A DNA stretch of 46,730 nt from Clostridia bacterium. Lineage in GTDB: Bacteria > Bacillota > Clostridia > Christensenellales > UBA1242. Shown here one piece after another: positions 31,595-39,884 of this stretch. The stretch covers positions 1-46,730 of the forward strand of contig JAGASX010000023.1 in NCBI GenBank assembly GCA_017621525.1, in the 5' to 3' direction. The number at the start of each line of letters is the position of its first letter. The stretch's first letter is position 1. The notes below the pieces were generated by a model. It had not been told where the DNA came from, searched no databases, and was given only the letters and a program-made list of their open reading frames with translations. The translations under genes and the position numbers were made by a program.

Positions 31595-32308
31595 ATGAAC
31601 ACAATACAAAACGATACAGAGCGACTTAAAAAGGAGATTTGGCACCTTAAAAAAGTTGTTTTGCCAAACCTTGAAGAAAAAATATCTTCGGGTGGAGGTG
31701 GAGGAACAGCGGATACCGGCGAAATTGAAAATGAAATTGAAAATATAAAAACCCGTCTTAATTCTTTGGAGGCGGGTTTTTCAAGCCTGTCAAGCAGTGT
31801 TGAAACAAACTGCACAGCAATTGGCGCCTTGGACGACGAAATTTCAGCCCTGCAAAACACAACCACTTCGCAAGGGGAAAGTATTTCAAACCTTTCAAAC
31901 TCGCTTGATGAGGTTACGGACGCACAAACCAATTGCACCCAGCGTTTGGAGGAAGTTGAAAGCACCCAAACCTCGCACGCCAAAGAATACCAAACCCTTA
32001 AAAAACGTGTTGACGGACACGACTCTGACGTAAGTTTTTTAGTTGACCAAACCGATGTGGCTTTAATGTTGATTGATGACAATTTCAACCGAATTCTTAC
32101 GGCAGAAAACGACATAGTCAAATTAAAAAAACAGATAACAGAGTTAGGCAACTCCTCAGGCGGTGGCGACACAAGCGAGTTGCAATCAAAAATCACCGCA
32201 CTTGAAGGCAGAGTAACCGCCCTTGAAACCACAGTTGCCAGCCACACTTCCTCTATATCCCTTATTGATGAAGATTTGTATCTTATTAAAGGTATGCTGG
32301 GAATATAA
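31595..32308 (+). CDS. Coiled-coil protein, unknown function
   Basis: A 237-residue protein, start chosen at ATG 31595 because AAGGAGAG is 6 nt upstream. After a short helix (residues 1-31) comes a SSGGGGG hinge, then long heptad-type coiled coil (about 40-180) with IENEIENIKTRLNSLEAGFSS-like repeats. A second hinge (NSSGGGD) is followed by another coiled coil (ALEGRVTALETTVASH) and a short end. No signal peptide or membrane helix. The pattern resembles phage tail-fibre or trimeric stalk proteins, or an intracellular scaffold. It follows the SH3 gene by 76 bp but appears to have its own promoter, and is terminated at 32350-32377. Function unknown. Confidence 0.8.
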   Translation: MNTIQNDTERLKKEIWHLKKVVLPNLEEKISSGGGGGTADTGEIENEIENIKTRLNSLEAGFSSLSSSVETNCTAIGALDDEISALQNTTTSQGESISNLSNSLDEVTDAQTNCTQRLEEVESTQTSHAKEYQTLKKRVDGHDSDVSFLVDQTDVALMLIDDNFNRILTAENDIVKLKKQITELGNSSGGGDTSELQSKITALEGRVTALETTVASHTSSISLIDEDLYLIKGMLGI

Positions 32309-32349
32309 GAAAACATTCACTTCTTTCATGTTGTTCTTGCGTTCCTAAC

Positions 32350-32377
32350 AAAAAATCCCCTGACGGGGATTTTTTTA
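32350..32377 (+). terminator. Terminator of coiled-coil gene
   Basis: AAATCCCC-TGAC-GGGGATTT stem followed by T residues. Confidence 0.85.
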
Positions 32378-32542
32378 TACCTCAAGGTTTTCTTGGTCAA
32401 AAATTGGGTCATCAAAAAATTCTTTCAACGACATTCCAAAAAATTGGGCAAACAAACATATAGTTGATAAATTCACACCTTTTGTTCTTCCGTTAAACAT
32501 ACTCTGGATTAATGAAAAACTTATCAAAAAAAAGACACAATA
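32375..32542 (-). pseudogene. Remnant of an XRE-family regulator gene
   Basis: A minus-strand frame from an in-frame TAA at 32545-32543 to the TAA at 32377-32375 reads as the second half of an HTH domain: FSLIQSMFNGRTKGVNLST, then FAQFFGMSLKEFFDDPIF. This fits the recognition helix, the linker and the 'la.ff.isl.eFFd' end of Cro/CI-type regulators. The first two helices are missing. The only in-frame ATG is inside the fragment and has no ribosome binding site. It looks like a 5'-truncated gene at the edge of the accessory island. Confidence 0.6.
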
Positions 32543-32551
32543 TTAAAAATT

Positions 32552-32582
32552 AAAAAGGCATGCCATTGGCATACCTTTTTTG
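32552..32582. terminator. Bidirectional terminator
   Basis: AAAAAGGCATGCC / GGCATACCTTTTT stem next to the methyltransferase stop. Confidence 0.8.
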
Positions 32583-32588
32583 TTGTTT

Positions 32589-33371
32589 TTAGTTCTTCCT
32601 ACAAATATACAATGCGTGCCCGCTGAAACCTTGCAAATCAGCCCTTTCGCAAATTGAAAGTTGATATTTCACCCAAACATCAAATTCTTTTTTTGAAAGG
32701 TTGTTGATTTTTTCTGACATAATATTCACAAGCCCGTCAGTGGCAACATTGTGCAAATATTCAACGTCAAATTCTTTCATAATTTGTTTAAATTCTTCTA
32801 TGTAAAAGGTTGCGAATACGCCCTCAGGGTATCTGCGGAGCCTGAAATTTTCATCAAAATCTTTTGGATAGCCGTCAAGCAAATGCGACACACCCCAATT
32901 TGAAAATACGCCGTCATTTGGTATGTAGGCAATCATAACAACTCCGCCTTTTTTCGTAACCCTTACCGCCTCGGCAATGGCACTGCGAATGTCGGCGTCC
33001 TCATACAAATGATAAAGTGGCCCCAAAACCAAGGTCATATCAAATGCGTTATCTTCAAACCTTGAAAGGTCAACCGCGTCGCCCTGCTGGGCAACAATTT
33101 TCATATCTGCGGTGATTTTGCTTTTAAGCACATCTAAATTGTGCTGTACAAATTCAATTGCAGTTACGTCATAGCCCCTATTCGCATAGTACAAAGAATA
33201 TCTACCGGTGCCGGCGCCAACTTCCAAAATTTTATGGTTTTCTTTCAAATATTTTTCAATGTATTTTGTGGTAACTTCAAACTCAACCATATGCGTTTGG
33301 TCTTTCACAAGACGCCTGTCCTCATCATAGTTGTTGTAATAGTCGTCTATAATTTTATTTCTATCCGCCAT
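32589..33371 (-). CDS. Class I SAM-dependent methyltransferase
   Basis: A 260-residue methyltransferase. Motif I ILEVGAGTGRYSLYYANRG (about residues 48-66), the acidic end of strand 2 in VTAIEF, motif II/III GDAVDLSRFEDNAFDMTLVLGPLYHL, and KKGGVVMIAYIPND are clear. The substrate is not predictable; the PLYHL motif is common in small-molecule methyltransferases of Firmicutes. AAAGGAG gives a ribosome binding site, and an extended -10 (TGGTATAAT) lies about 20 nt upstream. First gene of the accessory island reading leftward. Confidence 0.9.
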   Translation of the reverse strand: MADRNKIIDDYYNNYDEDRRLVKDQTHMVEFEVTTKYIEKYLKENHKILEVGAGTGRYSLYYANRGYDVTAIEFVQHNLDVLKSKITADMKIVAQQGDAVDLSRFEDNAFDMTLVLGPLYHLYEDADIRSAIAEAVRVTKKGGVVMIAYIPNDGVFSNWGVSHLLDGYPKDFDENFRLRRYPEGVFATFYIEEFKQIMKEFDVEYLHNVATDGLVNIMSEKINNLSKKEFDVWVKYQLSICERADLQGFSGHALYICRKN

Positions 33372-33449
33372 AATTTTCTCCTTTTACAAAATTATACCAC
33401 AAAAATTTAAGTTTTGGGTATTATATTGTAAAATGTTTACCATTTTATT

Positions 33450-34013
33450 TTAATAATTTTTAACCTTATCTAAAAAATCTTGCAATACTTCGTTTTGGTT
33501 GTTTGATGTGTCAATAAATTCAATGCCACTTTCTTCACAAAATTGTTTGTGCTCCGCACTCTTTTTAATCCAATCTGTGCACCACGAAAGCAATGTCTCG
33601 TCGGTTAAACTCTTTGTCCAGCCACCGGTAGGTAAACCTTTTTCGTATTTTCTTATTTCTTCAAAAAAACTTTGTGGAGTTATTTGCGTTTTACCTAAAA
33701 ATATAACCTTTGTGTTTTTAAATTCTTTAAGCCTTAAAATTGTTTCCTTTGGCAAATCTGCACCTTCTAAAACATAGAAAATGCCACAACCATTATCTTT
33801 ATATATACAGTTGTCAAAATAACTTTCTATAAACTGCGTAAAAAGATTTTCTTTATTTTTATAATATTCTAAATTTAAATCTGCAAAAACCTTTTTAAAT
33901 GCCATTACTAAATAATCTAAGGATATTTTGCTGTATCCTGCAATGTTTTTACAAATTAAGTTTGCAAGCGTAGTTTTACCGCACCTACTTTTGCCCATTA
34001 TAATAATATTCAT
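33450..34013 (-). CDS. P-loop nucleoside/adenylate-kinase-like protein
   Basis: A 187-residue P-loop NTPase. Walker A is MGKSRCGKTTLAN at residues 6-18, followed by ISLDYLVMAFKK, a DxxV-type substrate region seen in shikimate- and adenylate-kinase-like proteins. VLEGADLPKETILRLKEF and KVIFLGKTQITPQ may form the Walker B strand and lid. A short ATP-dependent kinase of a small molecule is the best guess; no specific family is recognised. The promoter is TTGAAA, 16 nt, TATAAT at 34047-34074, with a 5' leader of about 25 nt. Confidence 0.75.
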   Translation of the reverse strand: MNIIIMGKSRCGKTTLANLICKNIAGYSKISLDYLVMAFKKVFADLNLEYYKNKENLFTQFIESYFDNCIYKDNGCGIFYVLEGADLPKETILRLKEFKNTKVIFLGKTQITPQSFFEEIRKYEKGLPTGGWTKSLTDETLLSWCTDWIKKSAEHKQFCEESGIEFIDTSNNQNEVLQDFLDKVKNY

Positions 34014-34046
34014 ACACCCGCCTTAAAAAATTAAAACTTCGTAAAT

Positions 34047-34074
34047 ATTATAACACGCCAAAAACATTTTTCAA
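34047..34074 (-). promoter_or_regulatory. Promoter of P-loop kinase gene
   Basis: Minus strand: TTGAAA, 16 nt, TATAAT with an extended TGT. Confidence 0.65.
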
Positions 34075-34186
34075 AGCATACTAACACTAATTAGCATTTT
34101 ACCCCTATTTTGTGTTCATTATATACCAAGAGAAACATTTTTGTGCACTATGTGGCACTTGCCTACACCCACAGACGCAAAATAGA

Positions 34187-34231
34187 GGTGGACAAAAGGT
34201 TGACAACAAATTTATTCAAATTTTGTCCACC
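34187..34231. repeat. Inverted repeat in accessory-island gap
   Basis: GGTGGACAAAA (34187-34197) and TTTTGTCCACC (34221-34231), perfect 11-bp arms around a 23-nt loop, without a T run. It lies in the 263-bp gap between two accessory genes. Confidence 0.6.
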
Positions 34232-34276
34232 GAGTAATAAAAAACACCCAAAATTTATTTTGAATATCTAAAATAT

Positions 34277-34867
34277 TTAATTGTTATATTCTTTTAATAT
34301 TTCTATAACTTCTACATCACCAACAAACAAAATTTCTTTTGTTTCTGCATTAGAGTTTTGATCTTGGCTCCAATATTCAACAGCTTCTTTCATATATTCA
34401 TTAAAAGACAAACCTAATCTGCTAATGCCAAAGCTCTTAACAAAATGAGCCTCGCCATTTACTTTAACTTTAATTGCTTGCAAGTTCTTCCCACCCCCAC
34501 GACTGATAAATCCTTCTAAATTGTGTAAGCAAGTATCTTCATCTTCACTTAAAAACATACATCTAAATCTGCTTGGCAATTTAGGAAATTGTCGCTTTCT
34601 TACTTCTTCAATAGCAAATTCTCTCATTATAAAATCATAGTTTGATAATGCTTTTGACATATCCAAAAGTAAATTTTTGTTCTTAAATATACCTTTTTTA
34701 GCATTATCATATCCTAATTTATGTAATGGCTCGCCGTCCTTATTAAACGATAGATTAAGACAATTAAATTCTTGTCCGTTTGACTCGTCTCCAAAGTGGA
34801 TTTTATCACCCACTTTATAATTTCTATCAGTTGCTACTTGATATAATACTAAATCTTTAACTTTCAT
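34277..34867 (-). CDS. DUF2441-like protein, possibly ADP-ribosyltransferase-fold
   Basis: A 196-residue protein when started at the ATG at 34867, which has AGGAG 6 nt upstream. The opening LVLYQVATDRNYKVGDKIHFG and the central FIMREFAIEEVRKRQFPKLPSRFRCMFL resemble what I recall of DUF2441, a family with an opening like the H-Y-type NAD-binding strand of ADP-ribosyltransferases, although here Q replaces H. VKVNGEAHFVKSFGI follows. No signal peptide. The assignment is from memory of motifs and is tentative; catalytic function should not be assumed. Neighbours are unrelated accessory genes, each apparently transcribed alone. Confidence 0.6.
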   Translation of the reverse strand: MKVKDLVLYQVATDRNYKVGDKIHFGDESNGQEFNCLNLSFNKDGEPLHKLGYDNAKKGIFKNKNLLLDMSKALSNYDFIMREFAIEEVRKRQFPKLPSRFRCMFLSEDEDTCLHNLEGFISRGGGKNLQAIKVKVNGEAHFVKSFGISRLGLSFNEYMKEAVEYWSQDQNSNAETKEILFVGDVEVIEILKEYNN

Positions 34868-34968
34868 TACAACTCCTAAAAAACAACTTTTATCTTTTCT
34901 CATTATTAAAGATAACATTGATCACGTGTCGTTTTCTTCCAATTTTCTTTTCACTCCAAAGTGATTTA

Positions 34969-35625
34969 TCATTTTTTTGCTTCCTTTATTGTTTGAAGTT
35001 TTACAATATTGATGAGTGATGTGATAATCAATCCAGCCACAAAACCGGTATAGTGTCCCATATTGTTAATTAAGTCATAAGGATACCAGTTAAACCCAAA
35101 ACCTGTTGTGCCACCATTATAACACATTGCAAAATAGATTAAGCCAATAACAATTGCCCCATAAATTATATTGCTTTTATCCTTATCTTTTTTAAAGATG
35201 TAAAAAATATAATCGACTATAACAAAAGCATATAAAGCATAATTTATTCCAGAAAATCCATGTGCACCACCTAAACTATTGGCAACAGACATTGATTTAC
35301 CAATTATAGCAAACAATAAGACTATACAAACAAGATTAGTTGTCCCCTTTTTTCTTTCAATATAAGTTCCAACAACCACGAAACATAGCATATTTAATAA
35401 GCAGTGCTGCCAATTTGAATGTTCAAAACAATTTAAAAAACTTAACCAAATGTTATCAAAGTTCAAAACGGAGTAAGATATTTGTGATTGCGGGTTTGGA
35501 GCCCAATTACTTCCCAAAATAGAAAATAGAACTATATTCAACAAAACAATTATAATAGTTCCTATAAAAAAATAATTTCTATTCCACCATTTTGTGTTTT
35601 TGCTTTTGTCATCAAAAAATTTCAT
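34969..35625 (-). CDS. Rhomboid-family intramembrane serine protease
   Basis: A 218-residue six-helix membrane protein. The HxxxxHxxxN motif (H69, H74, N78), the catalytic GFSG with S125 and the catalytic H191 in MGHYTGFVAG are all intact, so an active Ser-His dyad is predicted. Rhomboids cleave transmembrane segments of substrate proteins. The short N-terminus (about 20 residues) and basic end are usual for bacterial members. GAGGAT gives a ribosome binding site. Substrates unknown; the single-pass SH3 protein nearby is a possible but unsupported candidate. Confidence 0.92.
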   Translation of the reverse strand: MKFFDDKSKNTKWWNRNYFFIGTIIIVLLNIVLFSILGSNWAPNPQSQISYSVLNFDNIWLSFLNCFEHSNWQHCLLNMLCFVVVGTYIERKKGTTNLVCIVLLFAIIGKSMSVANSLGGAHGFSGINYALYAFVIVDYIFYIFKKDKDKSNIIYGAIVIGLIYFAMCYNGGTTGFGFNWYPYDLINNMGHYTGFVAGLIITSLINIVKLQTIKEAKK

Positions 35626-35740
35626 AGAATATCCTCTGCAACAAAACTATACCATAAAAAACAAAAAATGTATACCATAAGCATACATTTTTTGTTGAAT
35701 TTAATATATTTTCTTTAAAAGTTGAAAAAAAACTTATTTA

Positions 35741-36385
35741 CTATTCATGTTCCATATCTTCAATTTCAATAAAATCATTTACATCTCTTCTCATAAAATC
35801 ATGAGGACATTCTATCAAATTGCCGTTTACGTCATAATATGTCGGCAATTTTTCACTGTTTGTAAATATTTTAACGCTGTATGGTTCCCTTGAAGAAACA
35901 AAAATGTTGATAGCTTGTTGCAAAATTTTGTTTTGAGTATCTTGCAAAATAAAAGATAGTTCAATTCCCCCAAGTTTGCCATGCAATTTTTTAACATCGT
36001 GAGGCATAAAACTTAACGCATGAAATTCTTTTACCTTTTCAAAATCATTGTGCATAAATGCAGAAATTTGCAAATTCAAAAAATTTATTTTTTCTTGTTT
36101 TTCACATTTGTATTGCAACAAGTCCCTTACAATCAACGCCGTTATTATATCCCTTGCAAGTATTTTCTTTTGAAAATCCTCTTGGCAATTATTTATAGTT
36201 TGCTCAATACATCTTTCTTGTTCTCTGCTTATGCAAATTACAATGGATTTAGCCCCACTACAACCTTCTTTAAGCTTTGCCTTTGCAATACTTAAAAATT
36301 CATTTGGGCAATTTTCAAATATAAAATTATCATAGGTATTGCCCGCCACCAAAAATTCATTTTCAAAATATTCATTTATTTTCAT
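35741..36385 (-). CDS. Uncharacterised protein, accessory island
   Basis: A 214-residue soluble protein of unknown family: mixed helical, 8 cysteines, no signal peptide or membrane helix. A strand-like SIVICISREQERCIEQTI and a late IFVSSREPYSVKIFTNSEKL, then PTYYDVNGNLIECPHDF, give an alpha/beta look with an acidic end. The codon use is AT-rich like the rest of the island. Its promoter (36392-36420) ends 6 nt before the ATG and no Shine-Dalgarno sequence fits, so a leaderless transcript is predicted. The role cannot be stated. Confidence 0.7.
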   Translation of the reverse strand: MKINEYFENEFLVAGNTYDNFIFENCPNEFLSIAKAKLKEGCSGAKSIVICISREQERCIEQTINNCQEDFQKKILARDIITALIVRDLLQYKCEKQEKINFLNLQISAFMHNDFEKVKEFHALSFMPHDVKKLHGKLGGIELSFILQDTQNKILQQAINIFVSSREPYSVKIFTNSEKLPTYYDVNGNLIECPHDFMRRDVNDFIEIEDMEHE

Positions 36386-36391
36386 GCCTAT

Positions 36392-36420
36392 ATATTAACA
36401 TACTTCAAATGTTTAAGCAA
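36392..36420 (-). promoter_or_regulatory. Promoter, predicted leaderless start
   Basis: Minus strand: TTGCTT, 17 nt, TAATAT with an extended TGT, then ATAGGC and the ATG. The -10 is weaker (4 of 6), but the spacing matches the two promoters at 9758 and 10690. Confidence 0.6.
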
Positions 36421-36429
36421 TAATCAATG

Positions 36430-37524
36430 TTAAATTTTCTTACCCTGCCTATCCACATTCAGGGCAATGCCAACGGCGGACATAAACACCGCAACGCTTG
36501 TTCCACCACTTGAAATAAACGGAAGTGGCAACCCTGTTGGCGGGATACTGCCGGTTACTACGGCGATATTAAGCAGGGTTTGCACTGCAATCACGAAGGC
36601 AACTCCGCTTGCAAGCATACTGCCAAATCGGTCTTTTGCGTTTAGGGCAATTTTAATAAGGCGGTAAGTTAAATATAGGTACACGCACATAAGCAAGGTG
36701 GTGCCAATAAAGCCTATTTCTTCGCCAATGATTGACAGCACAAAATCACTTTCAGCAAATGGCAAGAAAAGGTATTTTTGACGGCTTTGAAAAAGTCCCA
36801 CGCCAAAAAGCCCGCCGTCGCCAAGCGAATAAAGCGATTGAATAAGTTGAAAACCCTCACCTTGTGGCGAAGCCCATGGGTCAATAAAGGCGAAAAGGCG
36901 TTTAAGGCGGTATGGTTCCAATACGATAAGTGCAGGTACAAGGGCACCAGCCGGCACAGAGAACATAAGGGTATGTTTTTTTGTTATACCGCCAATTATA
37001 AGCATAAAAAGTGTTACAAAGGCAAGGCACATGGTTACGCTCATACTGGGCTCGAGCATAAGCAAAATTGCAAAAACGCCGGCAACTGCAAGCACGGGAA
37101 TAAGCCCCTTTAAGGTTTTAACCTTGTGGGTATTTTCGCTCATGTAAGAGGCGCAGAAAATCACAAGTGCAAATTTGGCAATCTCGCTGGGTTGAATGGA
37201 AATGCCTAAAATTGAAACCCAGCGTTTTGCGCCATAACTTTCCATACCAATCCCCGGAATGAAAACAAGTGCAAGCAAAATTATTGTACCGCCAACAATC
37301 CACCATTTAAGTTTTGCAAGGCGGTGATAATCAAAAAGGGCAAAAAACGTCATGCCGGCAATGCCTAACACAACCCCAAAAATTTGCTTAAAAAGGAAGA
37401 AATATTGATTGCCATAATGGTGCTGGGCACTGTAAAAACTTGCGCTGTAAACCATAACGCAACCGAACACGGCCAACAAAAGCACCAAAGCAATTACAAT
37501 AATTTGTCCCTTATTGCATTTCAA
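36430..37524 (-). CDS. ftsW: SEDS glycosyltransferase FtsW/SpoVE
   Basis: A SEDS-family polymerase with about ten transmembrane helices, which builds septal or spore peptidoglycan with a class B PBP. I place the start at TTG 37524, giving 364 residues: it follows GGGGCAAA and makes the protein begin at KCNKGQIIVIALVLLLAVFG, the normal SEDS start, overlapping murD by 14 nt. Longer frames from 37656 run through murD. Motifs include MVYSAS, GAKRWVSILGISIQPSEIAKFA, and PFISSGGTSVAVFMSAVGIAL. In Firmicutes the next genes are usually murG and murB; here the accessory island follows. Confidence 0.94.
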   Translation of the reverse strand: MKCNKGQIIVIALVLLLAVFGCVMVYSASFYSAQHHYGNQYFFLFKQIFGVVLGIAGMTFFALFDYHRLAKLKWWIVGGTIILLALVFIPGIGMESYGAKRWVSILGISIQPSEIAKFALVIFCASYMSENTHKVKTLKGLIPVLAVAGVFAILLMLEPSMSVTMCLAFVTLFMLIIGGITKKHTLMFSVPAGALVPALIVLEPYRLKRLFAFIDPWASPQGEGFQLIQSLYSLGDGGLFGVGLFQSRQKYLFLPFAESDFVLSIIGEEIGFIGTTLLMCVYLYLTYRLIKIALNAKDRFGSMLASGVAFVIAVQTLLNIAVVTGSIPPTGLPLPFISSGGTSVAVFMSAVGIALNVDRQGKKI

Positions 37525-38824
37525 TTTGCCCCAAATTTTCAAACATAATCTCCTTAAAAATTTGCCCACGCACAGCATAGGAAGAAAATTCATCAAAACT
37601 TGCACAGGCAGGTGCAAGCAAAAGTTTTTGTCCTTCTTGCAAATTTTCGCGTGCATAGAAAGTTGCCGACTTCATAGTTGGGAAAAGCAGGGGCGAATAA
37701 CCATACTTAACAGCACAATCAAAAATCTCCTGCCCTGCCTGCCCAAAGCAGAGTACGCCGTCAAAATTTAAGCCCCGATTAAAAATATCGTCAAACTTGC
37801 AATCTTTATTAAGTCCGCCAAGCATAACAACAAGCCCGCGTTCCCCCAGCGAATTGATTGCCGACACCGACGCCGAAATATTTGTGGCTTTAGAGTCATC
37901 AAACACATCAGCGCCATTCACCTTGCCCAAATATTCCAACCGATGAGGAGGTGCTTTAAACTTTAAAATCGCACTGCGAATTACGCTGTTTTTTATTTTA
38001 AATTTAACTGCAATTGCAACAGAGGCAAGCACGTTTTCAAGATTTTTCTCACCAAAAAGAGGAATATCGTTCAGCGAAATTATTTTTGTTTTGTTGTGAA
38101 AAATTGCGTTATTTTTAACAAAAACACCTATTTTTAGCAAATTTTTTGAAAAAAATAGCGTTTTTTTATTAAAATTCAATTTTCTGCTTTCTTCATCGTC
38201 AAAATTCAGTACAACCTTTTGCCCACCATGGCGGGCAAAAATTTTTCTTTTAACACGCACATATTCGCCAAAATTTCCATGCCTATCTATGTGGTCTGGT
38301 GCAAGGTTTAAAATACAGGCAAGGTGAGGGGCGAAAATTTGAGAAAGTTCCAATTGAAAGTTGCTTACCTCACACACAATCACGCTGTCCTTACCGCTTT
38401 TTTCGGCGACCGAGCAAATAGGCAAGCCTATATTCCCGCAAACAAAAGTTTCTTTGCCCGCCTCTTTAAAAATTTCGCCAACAAGAGAAGTTACCGTGGT
38501 TTTGCCGTTGGTGCCCGTTATGCCAATCACCTGCCCCTTACAAAAGGCAAAGCCAAGGTCAAGTTCACTTATCACTTTCACGCCAGACACCAAAAAATGT
38601 GCAATAAGTGGGTTGCCAATCACCTTTATGCCCGGGCTGACAACCACAAGGTCAAACTTTTTAAGCATAGGCTCTTCTTCATAGGCAAAAAAATTACCAA
38701 ATCTATTTTGGTCATCAAAAAAGGATACGCAGGCGCCTTGCTGATGTAGCAATTTACACGCACTTTGCCCGCTTATCCCCATTCCATACACAAGCACACG
38801 CTTGCCAGATAAATTTAATTTCAT
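37511..38824 (-). CDS. murD: UDP-MurNAc-L-Ala:D-Glu ligase MurD
   Basis: A 437-residue Mur ligase when started at ATG 38824, which overlaps the mraY TGA (ATGA) and has AGGAG 5 nt upstream. Visible are the Rossmann-like start KRVLVYGMGISGQSACKLL, ATP-binding GITGTNGKTTVTSLVGEIF, the middle-domain LNLAPDHIDRHGNFGEY and the C-terminal FDDSKATNISASVSAI. It adds D-glutamate to UDP-MurNAc-L-Ala in the cytoplasm. Order and coupling with mraY and ftsW are canonical. Confidence 0.97.
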   Translation of the reverse strand: MKLNLSGKRVLVYGMGISGQSACKLLHQQGACVSFFDDQNRFGNFFAYEEEPMLKKFDLVVVSPGIKVIGNPLIAHFLVSGVKVISELDLGFAFCKGQVIGITGTNGKTTVTSLVGEIFKEAGKETFVCGNIGLPICSVAEKSGKDSVIVCEVSNFQLELSQIFAPHLACILNLAPDHIDRHGNFGEYVRVKRKIFARHGGQKVVLNFDDEESRKLNFNKKTLFFSKNLLKIGVFVKNNAIFHNKTKIISLNDIPLFGEKNLENVLASVAIAVKFKIKNSVIRSAILKFKAPPHRLEYLGKVNGADVFDDSKATNISASVSAINSLGERGLVVMLGGLNKDCKFDDIFNRGLNFDGVLCFGQAGQEIFDCAVKYGYSPLLFPTMKSATFYARENLQEGQKLLLAPACASFDEFSSYAVRGQIFKEIMFENLGQIEMQ

Positions 38825-39783
38825 ATCGCTCCTAAAACTGCCATATAACCCAGCATTGCCCCTATACCGCAAAGCAAGGTTATAACTATATATACTGCAA
38901 CAATTCGGTTTTCATGCACCCCCTTTTTCTCAAAATGATGATGAAGTGGAGCCATAAGAAAAACCCGTTTTTTGGTGCGTTTATAGTAACCCACTTGAAT
39001 TATATCGCTTACCGCAGAAAGCACAAACATTATGCCTATAATTGGCATGATAAATTCCAAACCAGAAAAAACAGCAAGGCAGGCAATCACGCCACCCAGC
39101 GCAAGCGAGCCGGTATCCCCCATAAAAATTTTGGCAGGAAAGCCATTAAAAAGCAGAAATCCCAAAATTGCCCCAGCCATAGCAAAGGAAATTATGCCAA
39201 AATTAAAATAATTTAAAAGTGCCAAAATAACACCAAACGTAAGCAGATACACCAAACTTACGCCACCAGCAAGCCCGTCCAATCCGTCAGTAAGGTTTAC
39301 AGAATTTGTAACCGCAACAAAAAACAGCATAATAAAAGGGATTATAAAAATGCCAAGATTGATTTTTAAGCCAAAAAGGTCAATTTTACTGCCCAATTTA
39401 AAATACACAAAAAGGGCTATAATAAGCGACAACCCCACCTGCCCAATTATTTTTTGGTATGGTTTAAGCCCCTCGTTTTTGCCACCTTTCACCTTGATAA
39501 AATCATCTAAAAAGCCCAAAAGTCCATAGCCCAGCATGGTAAGAAGAACAAGCAGACAAAGCAAAAAATCTTCCCCTCTTAAAAAAATTAAACTTGCAAT
39601 TATGCCAGAGAAAATAAATATCAAACCTCCCATTGTTGGCGTGCCACTTTTGCCGGCATGCTTGTCCACCCAATGAAGAATGGTTTGCCCAAGTTTCAAT
39701 TTTCGGCAGAGCGCCAAAATAGGAAATCCAAGCACAACACTTAAACCAAAAGAAATTAAAAAAACAAGAAAAAAATTCAGCAT
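38821..39783 (-). CDS. mraY: Phospho-MurNAc-pentapeptide transferase MraY
   Basis: A 320-residue ten-helix membrane enzyme that joins phospho-MurNAc-pentapeptide to undecaprenyl phosphate, giving lipid I. Signatures are KSGTPTMGGLIFIFSG, the aspartate pair FLDDFIKV, NLTDGLDGLAGG and MGDTGSLALGG, with the late MAPLHHHFEKKG motif. GAGGGG gives the ribosome binding site. It lies between murE (101 bp gap) and murD (4-nt overlap). Confidence 0.98.
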   Translation of the reverse strand: MLNFFLVFLISFGLSVVLGFPILALCRKLKLGQTILHWVDKHAGKSGTPTMGGLIFIFSGIIASLIFLRGEDFLLCLLVLLTMLGYGLLGFLDDFIKVKGGKNEGLKPYQKIIGQVGLSLIIALFVYFKLGSKIDLFGLKINLGIFIIPFIMLFFVAVTNSVNLTDGLDGLAGGVSLVYLLTFGVILALLNYFNFGIISFAMAGAILGFLLFNGFPAKIFMGDTGSLALGGVIACLAVFSGLEFIMPIIGIMFVLSAVSDIIQVGYYKRTKKRVFLMAPLHHHFEKKGVHENRIVAVYIVITLLCGIGAMLGYMAVLGAI

Positions 39784-39884
39784 AAACCCCTCGCATAAAT
39801 AAGATATGTTTAGGGTTTGTAAAATATCAAATTTCTTACTTATTTTTCATAAATTTAAGTTTTTTGATGATTTTTTGCCGTTTT

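Noticed and set aside
31471..32316. 281-codon minus-strand frame opposite the coiled-coil gene
   Set aside because: Antisense mirror of a repetitive Ser/Glu coding region. The plus-strand gene has promoter, ribosome binding site and terminator.
38822..38872. N-terminal extension of murD (and similar ones of murE, ftsW, gmk-like, hydrolase and the 34277 gene)
   Set aside because: Internal starts with ribosome binding sites, family-typical first residues or coupled stop/start overlaps are better supported; the extensions lie on upstream genes or promoters.
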